NCBI GenBank assembly: GCA_031288215.1
Contig: JAITRV010000177.1
Location: forward strand, 1-5,733
Reading direction: 5' to 3'
Origin: Spirochaetaceae bacterium
Lineage (GTDB): Bacteria; Spirochaetota; Spirochaetia; Treponematales; Breznakiellaceae
Length of the DNA stretch: 5,733 nucleotides
The notes under the pieces are model-generated. The model was not told the origin of the DNA. It saw only the letters and a program-made list of their open reading frames with translations, and searched no databases. Position 1 is the stretch's first letter. Each line of letters opens with the position of its first letter. Shown here piece after piece: positions 1 to 5,733 of this stretch. The translations under genes and the position numbers were made by a program.

Positions 1-159
1 TTGGCTTCGGCACGGTTCTCACTGCTTGCCCATATTGAGTCACCCGGCTGCTTGGACAGCGTTTCCATCGTCCGTACAAACCGCTTTTCCAGCCGTGCCT
101 CGTTGAAATCTACATCCGCAAATTCTTGCCTCCTTATTGAAACTTTCCCCTCCTGACAT
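1..159 (-). pseudogene. Transposase N-terminus, Tn5/IS4-type DNA-binding domain, apparently frameshifted, runs off window
   Basis: From base 128 to the window edge one frame reads EFADVDFNEARLEKRF, then TLSKQPGDSIW and ENRAEA. This matches the pattern of the N-terminal DNA-binding domain of Tn5-like transposases: (W)xxxEF…D.RL..R…L…P..SI…A.…A. This frame has no ATG, GTG or TTG between the stop at 189-191 and the conserved block. A well-placed ATG at 159, with GGGAGGG (170-164) before it, starts MSGGESFNKEARI in the neighbouring frame, which stops within the window (TGA near base 42). Removing one G from the run at 147-150 would join the two as MSGGKVSIRRQEFADVDF. Either the gene is broken, or one base is miscalled in that G run, or an unusual start is used. 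Only about 50 of an expected 400 or more residues are visible, so the catalytic DDE region cannot be judged. Confidence 0.6.
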
Positions 160-170
160 AACGCCCTCCC
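157..170 (-). promoter_or_regulatory. Ribosome binding site favouring the transposase start at 159
   Basis: GGGAGGG at 170-164 lies four bases before the ATG at 159-157. It is the reason for choosing this start although the conserved transposase residues are in the next frame. A second AAGGAGG (135-129) lies inside the coding region but is followed only by starts that hit a stop at once (TTG CGG ATG TAG). Confidence 0.4.
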
Positions 171-182
171 AAATATTCGTTC

Positions 183-210
183 ATTGTATCATGATTTTTA
201 GGAAAAGCAA
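183..210 (-). promoter_or_regulatory. Candidate transposase promoter
   Basis: On the minus strand TTGCTT (210-205) and TACAAT (188-183) are separated by 16 bases and lie just inside the inferred end of the insertion sequence. The -10 element is one base from consensus, the -35 is weak. Transcription would begin around base 176, shortly before the ribosome binding site at 164-170 and the ATG at 159. Confidence 0.4.
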
Positions 211-222
211 GTTTAGCTCAAG

Positions 223-932
223 CTGGGGCCGGGAGGTGTCGCAGTGCCGGGCCAGTACGTCGCAGCCCGCGGCGATGAGGGCGCGGGCCGCGTCGGTTTC
301 CCCCATGGGATCAAACCAGTTATGGATTACTTTTACATGGACGGTCGCGGCGGGGTTTGCCTGTTCCACCCCCCGGGCAAAGGCGTTAAGGCCCCCTGAA
401 ACTTCGCTGTTGTCTTTCCCCATGGCGGCCACATAGCCGATCTTGCCGCTTTGGGTTTTGAGGCCCGCGACGATACCGCTGAGATAACGGGCCTGATAAA
501 TTCTGCCGAAATAATTCGTAAAATTGGTATCGTTGGATTGGATGCCTGTGGCGTGGGCGAAAATGATTCGGGGAAACTCCGCCGCCAGCTTTTCGCAGAC
601 CTCGCCGTTGGCCCAGCTCAAGGCCAGGATGATAGTGGCGTCCTCGGCTATGCACTCACGGATCGCGGTTTCCACCTCGCCGGGGCGGGCCTCGAACACG
701 TTGACCTTGCGGATAATTTGCCCCTCCGCAAGTCCTACCGCCTTTTCCATTTCTTGAATCCCCAGATGGTGCATATAGTCGTAGTCCGATTCAGGGCCGA
801 CTTCGTTGGGGAAGATGACGCCGATCTTGACTTTTTCCCTGGCCAGCGGCTGCCCCGGCTGCCAGGGGGCTTCTTTTTTACAGGCCGATGCAGGAACACA
901 AGCAAAACCGGAAAGATAAACATTTTTTTCAT
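223..932 (-). pseudogene. BMP-family ABC transporter substrate-binding lipoprotein, frameshifted and 3'-truncated
   Basis: BMP-family proteins (PnrA/TmpC, BmpA) are lipoproteins that bind solutes, often nucleosides, for ABC importers. The start is the ATG at 932, giving a hydrophobic signal segment MKKMFIFPVLLVFL. In the window this frame then runs into nonsense (HRPVKKKPPG), while the mature protein (KVKIGVIFPNEVGP…, then the family block FGRIYQARYLSGIVAG and later NWFDP) lies in another frame, which has stops but no start codon upstream. Restoring one base near 890/891 gives LVFLASACKKEAPW, a signal peptide with a plausible spirochaetal lipobox and Cys18. The reading then stays open to about base 223 (…DVLARHCDTSRPQ, residue ~237), where similarity to the family stops abruptly and sequence of an insertion element begins; the frame ends 14 codons later at 181. 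Family members are usually around 350 residues, so roughly the last third, part of the ligand-binding lobe, is gone. It lies downstream of the sensor kinase on the same strand. It is non-functional as written. Confidence 0.85.
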
Positions 933-1003
933 AAACGCATCTCTTACTTTAATATTATTTCTTACACGCTATGCCCTTGCCTTATATGCGCTTCCTTCCG
1001 TGT
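933..1003 (-). promoter_or_regulatory. Intergenic gap with a weak candidate promoter for the BMP lipoprotein gene
   Basis: This 71-base gap is clearly richer in A and T than the flanking genes. On the minus strand TTGAAC (1007-1002, overlapping the stop of the HD-GYP remnant) and TATAAG (986-981) could be -35 and -10 elements, but the 15-base spacer is shorter than ideal. The best purine-rich tract before the ATG at 932 is TAAGAG, a poor ribosome binding site. The gene may instead have been read from the upstream operon; the sequence does not decide it. Confidence 0.25.
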
Positions 1004-1204
1004 TCAAGGACCAGCCGGTCCCTTTCGGTTTTCTCCTATAATGTTGATGAATTCATCGGTCAATGCCGGATCAAATTGGCTCCCCTTACTATCCTGAATG
1101 ATCTTCACCGCATCGGCGTGGGAAAACGCCTTCTTATAGGGACGTTCCGAGACCAGGGCGTCGTATACGTCCGCCAGGGCCATGATTCCCCTTTTCCATG
1201 CCAT
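1004..1204 (-). pseudogene. Remnant of an HD-GYP domain protein, probably the kinase's response regulator
   Basis: Sixty-six codons. Residues 7-55 (IMALADVYDALVSERPYKK…FDPALTDEF) match the C-terminal end of HD-GYP domains, the c-di-GMP phosphodiesterase family. The segment keeps the late aspartate of ADVYDAL and the RPYKKA and FDP motifs, but the HD pair, the HHE…GYP motif and any N-terminal receiver are missing. Family members with a receiver are usually around 350 residues. The ATG overlaps the kinase stop as TAATG, with AGGA at 1210-1213 five bases before it, a typical arrangement for translational coupling. I infer an original kinase/HD-GYP regulator pair in which an internal deletion fused the first few codons (MAWKR) to the last ~55 residues. 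A second ATG at 1183, preceded by AAAAGGGG, could also start translation. The frame is open, so a small peptide may still be made, but it cannot be an active phosphodiesterase. The alternative of a purpose-built mini-domain is less likely. Confidence 0.8.
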
Positions 1205-1213
1205 TATCTTCCT
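1202..1213 (-). promoter_or_regulatory. Ribosome binding site and TAATG stop/start overlap between kinase and HD-GYP remnant
   Basis: Read on the minus strand, AGGA (1213-1210) is followed by five bases and the ATG at 1204-1202, whose first base is the last base of the kinase TAA (1206-1204). This is a standard re-initiation overlap. It suggests that the downstream frame once followed the kinase as a stoichiometrically coupled partner. Confidence 0.55.
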
Positions 1214-4200
1214 GTTTTGTTCTCCAATAACGCGGCAACGGTTTTCAACGCGCTGCCGTATTCGGCCATCAGCACGTCGTCGGAAACGGCCTCCAGGGCT
1301 TCACGGGTTTTGCCGTCCAATGATTTCTGATAAAGTTCTTCCAATATGCGGTCAATGGCGGCCGCTTTTTTGTCCGTCAAGGCTTCGGCCAGTTCCCGCA
1401 GCAGGGCGGCAGACGCGCCGCCTGCCGCCGCGTTCCCCTCCGCGGCGGCGGGGGACGCTTCCAGGGCCGCGCCGATTCCTTCCGCCAGCGCCGCAAGGCG
1501 GGTCACAAAACCGGGGAGCCCTTCCTGAATCGCCGGGATGTCCGCGGCGTTTCCCGCGGCCTCAAGGACGGCCGCCTCCGCGGAAAACGCCGCCGCGCCG
1601 ATGACGGCGGACGCGCTTTTCAGCGCGTGGACCTGGGTAGTAAAAAAAGGAAGGTCCCCTTCGGAAAACCCGCCGTCACCGGCGGGGCCGCCGCCGGCAC
1701 GGAAGCCCTTCAGGATGCCAAGCCGTTCTTCCGCGTCTTTGCGGAACAGGGACAGCACCTGCCGGTAAGCGGCCGCCGTGCCGCCGCATAAGGCGATGCC
1801 CTTCGCGGCGTCCACGCCGGGAATTACCGGCACTTCCGTTGCTTCCTTTTGGCGTTCCTCCCGTAGTATCCCGGTCTTTTCCCGTTTGTCTTTGGGTATC
1901 CACGTGCCCATGAGTTCGTCCAGCTTTGACACGTCTATGGGCTTGGACAGAAAATCGTTGAAGCCCTTTTCCAAAAACATTTCTTTCATGCCGGACACGG
2001 CGTTGGCGGTAAGGGCAATGATGGGAACCGGTTTGGAAGCGGCGGATGCTGCCGTCTGTTCTTTTTCCCAGGAGCGGATCAGCGCAACGGCCTCAATGCC
2101 GTCCATTTCCGGCATCATGTGATCCATGAACACGATGTCGTAGGACCGCCGCTTCACCAGGTCCACCGCCTCGGCCCCGGAGAGCACGGTGTCTACCTCC
2201 GCCTGGTAGGGAGCCAGGAGGCCCCCGGCGACCTTGAGGTTGGTGGCAATGTCGTCCACCACGAGGAGCCGCGCCCGGGGAGCGATAAACCGGGTTTTCG
2301 TGCCGCCGGCGTATTCATAATACCCCTTCCGATCCGGCGTCCCGTTGAGTACATCCGCGATGGAGAGGGATTGAACCGGCAGGGACACAAAGCGCACGCC
2401 GGGTATAAACGCCATGTTTCCCCACGCAACCATGAGGGCCAGGGGAGGTTTTGTTTCCATCGCTTCCATCAGGGGTTTGATCTCTTCGTAAAGGCCGTAA
2501 CCGGAAAACACAAAGTACCAGTCTTCCCGCGCCAGGGCCGCGGCAAAGTCCTCCTGATCCGTCGTCACGGTGCAGGGAACCCCCAGATTGTTCAGGGACC
2601 AGCCCACAGAATCGGCGTAGACCTTCCGCCGCTCAAAGACCAGTACCTTGTTTTCTTCCGGGTTATTCACCAGCGCAAAAGGCGTATCGGCGTTGAATTC
2701 CTGGGGAATCGTGACCGTAAAGGTGCTGCCCCTGCCGTATTCGCTCTCTACGGTAATATCGGCGTCCATAGCCATGCAGAGCCGTTTGGTGATCGCCAGG
2801 CCCAGGCCCGTCCCCTCGATGCCCCGGTTTTTCGCCGTGTCCATCCGGACAAATTCGTCGAAGAGCCGGGCCTGATCTTCCCGCTTGATACCGAGGCCGC
2901 TGTCGGAAACGGCGATCTTCAAGAAGACCCGGTTTCCCTCCCGGGGCGCCGCCTCGGCGACGGAGAGGCCGATGAATCCCCGATCGGTGTACTTCACCGC
3001 GTTGCCCAGGAGGTTGAGGAGTATCTGCCGCAGGCGGATCGCGTCGCCCGAAAGTTCGTTGGGAAGCCGGGAGTCGATATTGGTATAAAAGCGTATGGGT
3101 TTTTCCATGATTCTCATACGGATAATGCTGACGGTGTCGTTGATGAGCGAAGAAAAGAGATACCGCACCGGGACGATTTCCAGCCGGCCCGCCTCGATTT
3201 TGGAGAAGTCCAGCAGGTCGTTAACGATGGAGAGGAGGTCCGCCCCCGCGTGTTTGATGTCCTGGAGGTCCCCGCGCACATCCGCGTCGAAGTTTTTGCG
3301 GAGAGCCAGTTCGCTCATGCCGATGATCGCGTTCATGGGGGTGCGGATCTCGTGGCTCATCCGGGCCAGGAAGTCGCTTTTGTATTGGTTGGCCCGTTCG
3401 GCCTTTTCCTTTGCCGCTTCCAGTTCCTTGACCATGGCGATCCGTTCAGCGGCATGGCGCATCCTGAAAACAAGAACGACAATTCCCGCCAGGGCGGAAG
3501 AAAAGATCAGGGCAAGTAAAACGCGGATCGGCCAGTATTCGATATAGGCGAGTTTTTTTTCGATATGTATCCGCGTTACGGTATTGGAGGAATTTTCCCC
3601 TTCCGCGGGCAGGAAGGATCGTAGCGCGAAGGTATATTTGCCCCCCGCAAGGTTGGTGTACGAAATCTGGCGCGTGGCGGAATCGGTGATATATTCCTCT
3701 CTATCCTGTCCTTCAAGCCGGTAGGCAAGATGTGCCCGTTCACGGAGCCCGTAGGAGAGCAGGGAGATGTTGAAGGTAACGCGGCCGGTCGTCTTGGGAA
3801 CGACCAGGTTTTTGGGAACGGCGTAGTAGGCCCGGTCATCCACCTCAATGGAACTGATCGCCGCGTTGGGGAGGAAGCGCCGTATTTCCCGATCCAGGGC
3901 GAGACTCCTCCATCCGTCGGTACAGCAGAAGTAGAGGTTCCCCGTCTCGTGGTGGACAAAGTTCCAGGAATTGGCGTTTACCGAACCGGAGAGGCCGTTC
4001 TGCCTCCCCAATTCCCGAATCGAAAGGGAGGCGCTGTTTTCCCGCAGCGGGGCGGCCTCGGCCTGGAAAAGGGCGTTTGCGGTGAGCACCCAGATGCTTT
4101 CCCGGTAGGGGAGGATGTCCAGGATGCTGTGGGCGGGGAATCGATCGAGACTTGTCACCGCGCCGTCCCGGATGTAACAGAGGCCGCTTCCGGTGCCTAC

Positions 4201-5733
4201 CCAGATTCCCCCGCCCCCGTCATCCCCGGCCATCCGCAGTATCACTTCGCTGGGTAAGCCGTCCTCTGCCGTGAGCGCCGTCACGCCGTCCCGGCTTATC
4301 CGGTAGATTCCGCTGCCGTCCGTCCCGGCGTAGAGTACCGGCGTCTGTCCCCGGGTGTCATAGTACAGGGAAAGGATCATCGCCGCCGGTATAGAGAGGG
4401 GCGTACCGCCGCCAAAGACCGCTTCGGGGCTGAGGCGGCGGTCGTCCTTCAAGAAAAAGAGCCCCGTGGAGCTTCCCACGGCATAAACGCCGCCGGACAG
4501 TTCCTCGACCAGCCGTACCCGTTCCGGTGCGCCGCCCTCCGCCGGATTCTCCCCCAGCCGGCTTGTCCAAACGCCGGTTCCGGGGTTGTAACGGATAAGC
4601 CCGTATTTTGCGTAGGTGCTAATCAGGAGATCCCCCCGGCTGTCCCGGTAAACGGAACGGACCCGGACATTCTGTAAGGCCCGGGTAAGATCGTTTTCCA
4701 TCAGGTTTCCTTCCCCGTCGCTTATGGTAAGCCCCGTATCGCCCGCCAGATACCAGCGGCCATCGGCCGGCAAAACCGTGTTGAGGATCGCGTCGGGAAT
4801 GCCCATGAGGAGGTTCACCCGGGTAAAGGGGCTCTCCGCAAAGAGGATGACCCCGCCGCCGTTGGAGGAGGTGATCCAGTAGTTGTTTTCATAATCTTCG
4901 GTTATGCTGGTAAAAAGGCCGTTGATTCCGAGCCCTTCAATAGGATGAAAATTTTCGGCGGAATCAAAGAAGCCGATTCCCGTATCCGCCGCGATCCAGA
5001 CGCGGCCCTGCCGGTCTTTATAGATGCTGTTTACCATGGAAAGGGGGATCCGTTTTTCCCTTTGGGAGAGGGCTTCCCCGTCAAAGGAGGCGAATATGAC
5101 CGATGAGCCCTGAGTGCCTAAAATGATGTTTTCCGCGTCCGGGGCAAACACCGTGTAAACGGGCACATCGGGCTCGATGACGATGGTTTTTTGCGTAGGG
5201 GTATAGACAAGCAGTTCCCCGGAGTTAAGAACGCCGTAGATGGTGCCCTGCCGGTCCAGGGCAAGGGAGATAACCGTGGCCGTCCGGTCAAGGCCCAGGG
5301 GAATGACGGCGATTTCCCGGTCCCGGTTGATGGAGAATATCCCGCCGGCGGACCCGAAATACACGGTTCCCGCCTGGTCCATGGCTATGGAGCGGATCAT
5401 GTTGGACGGAATCCCCCGTTCGCGGTCAAAGACCTCGAAGCTCCCATTGCGGTAGGCCACCGCGCCGCTTTCACTGGTTCCGATCCAGAGGGTTCCGTCT
5501 GAGTCTTCCAAGAGGGCGCGGACATTGGAACTGGGAAAGCCGTCATGGCTCATGGCGTTAAAGGTTTTGAAGACGCTGCCGTCGTACCGTATAAGGCCCT
5601 GGTAGCTGCCGAACCACATATAGCCGTCGCCGGTCTGCAGCGCCACATTTGCCTCATCCGAGGGGAAGCCGTTGGCGCTCCGGTAGACCCGCTGCACCCG
5701 GTTTGACAGAAAAAGCCGGGCTTCCCGGTCAGG
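1204..5733 (-). CDS. Hybrid sensor histidine kinase with double beta-propeller sensor, REC and Hpt domains (5' end outside window)
   Basis: A membrane receptor that should sense a periplasmic ligand and run an internal His-Asp-His phosphorelay. The frame has no stop up to base 5733; the GTG at 5697 is only the first usable codon, and the residues before it (…LFLSNR) join the propeller directly, so the real start and signal sequence lie outside. Numbering from that GTG: 14 propeller-blade motifs (about 23-602), Y_Y_Y domain (~636-712), one membrane helix (~721-745), coiled coil (~748-770), HisKA with His782 in SHEIRTPMNA, HATPase with N box (Asn895/Asn899), G1 SDSGLGI (931-937) and G2 GTGLGLAI (962-969). 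Then come a degenerate receiver (~1015-1120), a true receiver (Asp1148/Asp1149, phospho-acceptor Asp1192, Thr1230, Lys1252), Hpt with His1357 in HALKSAS, and a C-terminal helical segment (1430-1497). All catalytic residues are present. The architecture resembles hybrid two-component systems of Bacteroidetes and spirochaetes, but has Hpt and no AraC-type output domain, so it must pass phosphate to a separate receiver. The ligand cannot be told. Confidence 0.95.
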   Translation of the reverse strand, partial: PDREARLFLSNRVQRVYRSANGFPSDEANVALQTGDGYMWFGSYQGLIRYDGSVFKTFNAMSHDGFPSSNVRALLEDSDGTLWIGTSESGAVAYRNGSFEVFDRERGIPSNMIRSIAMDQAGTVYFGSAGGIFSINRDREIAVIPLGLDRTATVISLALDRQGTIYGVLNSGELLVYTPTQKTIVIEPDVPVYTVFAPDAENIILGTQGSSVIFASFDGEALSQREKRIPLSMVNSIYKDRQGRVWIAADTGIGFFDSAENFHPIEGLGINGLFTSITEDYENNYWITSSNGGGVILFAESPFTRVNLLMGIPDAILNTVLPADGRWYLAGDTGLTISDGEGNLMENDLTRALQNVRVRSVYRDSRGDLLISTYAKYGLIRYNPGTGVWTSRLGENPAEGGAPERVRLVEELSGGVYAVGSSTGLFFLKDDRRLSPEAVFGGGTPLSIPAAMILSLYYDTRGQTPVLYAGTDGSGIYRISRDGVTALTAEDGLPSEVILRMAGDDGGGGIWVGTGSGLCYIRDGAVTSLDRFPAHSILDILPYRESIWVLTANALFQAEAAPLRENSASLSIRELGRQNGLSGSVNANSWNFVHHETGNLYFCCTDGWRSLALDREIRRFLPNAAISSIEVDDRAYYAVPKNLVVPKTTGRVTFNISLLSYGLRERAHLAYRLEGQDREEYITDSATRQISYTNLAGGKYTFALRSFLPAEGENSSNTVTRIHIEKKLAYIEYWPIRVLLALIFSSALAGIVVLVFRMRHAAERIAMVKELEAAKEKAERANQYKSDFLARMSHEIRTPMNAIIGMSELALRKNFDADVRGDLQDIKHAGADLLSIVNDLLDFSKIEAGRLEIVPVRYLFSSLINDTVSIIRMRIMEKPIRFYTNIDSRLPNELSGDAIRLRQILLNLLGNAVKYTDRGFIGLSVAEAAPREGNRVFLKIAVSDSGLGIKREDQARLFDEFVRMDTAKNRGIEGTGLGLAITKRLCMAMDADITVESEYGRGSTFTVTIPQEFNADTPFALVNNPEENKVLVFERRKVYADSVGWSLNNLGVPCTVTTDQEDFAAALAREDWYFVFSGYGLYEEIKPLMEAMETKPPLALMVAWGNMAFIPGVRFVSLPVQSLSIADVLNGTPDRKGYYEYAGGTKTRFIAPRARLLVVDDIATNLKVAGGLLAPYQAEVDTVLSGAEAVDLVKRRSYDIVFMDHMMPEMDGIEAVALIRSWEKEQTAASAASKPVPIIALTANAVSGMKEMFLEKGFNDFLSKPIDVSKLDELMGTWIPKDKREKTGILREERQKEATEVPVIPGVDAAKGIALCGGTAAAYRQVLSLFRKDAEERLGILKGFRAGGGPAGDGGFSEGDLPFFTTQVHALKSASAVIGAAAFSAEAAVLEAAGNAADIPAIQEGLPGFVTRLAALAEGIGAALEASPAAAEGNAAAGGASAALLRELAEALTDKKAAAIDRILEELYQKSLDGKTREALEAVSDDVLMAEYGSALKTVAALLENKTGR

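Larger units (their letters stand above)
1..222 (-). mobile_element. 5' end of an IS4/Tn5-type insertion sequence interrupting the BMP gene
   Basis: The BMP coding similarity ends at about 222-226 and is followed at once by AT-rich sequence, a candidate promoter, a ribosome binding site and the start of a transposase on the same strand. The junction therefore marks one end of the element to within a few bases. The other end, the terminal inverted repeat partner and the target duplication lie beyond base 1, so neither the exact end nor the family can be proven here. Confidence 0.6.

Noticed and set aside
188..195. ATCATGAT palindrome in the insertion-sequence end
   Set aside because: Eight bases in AT-rich sequence overlapping the candidate -10 region; no second copy or other support for an operator.
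929..940. Three-codon frame (ATG CGT TTA TGA) whose stop overlaps the BMP start as ATGA
   Set aside because: Too short and without a good ribosome binding site; most likely chance.
1008..1021. GGACC-AGCC-GGTCC hairpin at the end of the HD-GYP remnant
   Set aside because: A five-pair stem with a four-base loop sits there, but no T run follows on either strand, so a terminator is not supported.
451..1041. A 196-codon plus-strand open frame across the BMP gene and gap
   Set aside because: It lies opposite the BMP coding frame, crosses an intergenic region, and its product shows no recognisable family.
2119..3519. A 466-codon open frame on the plus strand opposite the kinase catalytic region
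   Set aside because: It is an antisense shadow of a GC-rich gene: no recognisable family, no convincing start site, and the opposite strand encodes a clear HisKA/HATPase with all motifs.
5695..5697. GTG at 5697 as the real start of the kinase
   Set aside because: The frame is open upstream to the window edge, the signal sequence expected for a periplasmic sensor is missing after it, and it would begin immediately at the first propeller motif.

Overview
The window reads almost entirely on the minus strand. It holds one large intact gene followed downstream by three damaged ones. The likely source is a spirochaete, probably a Treponema-like gut or host-associated lineage. This rests on the combination of a very large periplasmic-propeller hybrid histidine kinase, an HD-GYP protein coupled to it, and a BMP-family (TmpC/PnrA-like) lipoprotein. 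It is a judgement from gene style; there is no rRNA or other marker to confirm it.

Layout in the direction of transcription (high to low coordinates). (1) 5733-1204: a hybrid sensor kinase, open at the window edge so its true start and signal sequence lie outside. It has two tandem seven-bladed beta-propellers, a Y_Y_Y domain, one membrane helix, HisKA, HATPase, a degenerate receiver, a true receiver, an Hpt domain and an extra C-terminal helical segment. (2) 1204-1004: a 66-codon remnant of an HD-GYP protein. It starts on a TAATG overlap with the kinase stop and keeps only the last ~55 residues of the HD-GYP domain. (3) 1003-933: a short AT-richer gap. (4) 932-~223: a BMP-family substrate-binding lipoprotein gene, frameshifted in its signal peptide and cut off after about two thirds of its length. 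(5) ~222-1: the 5' end of an insertion sequence with a Tn5/IS4-type transposase, itself apparently frameshifted and running off the window.

The picture is of an intact receptor and phosphorelay (His782 to Asp1192 to His1357) whose most obvious output partner has lost its receiver and catalytic motifs, and whose neighbouring solute-binding lipoprotein was broken by a frameshift and an insertion sequence. The uninterrupted ~4.5 kb kinase frame argues that the frameshifts next to it are real decay and not poor sequence, but only reads or a related genome can prove that. I see no tRNA, rRNA, CRISPR array or convincing riboswitch or terminator. No plus-strand gene is supported.
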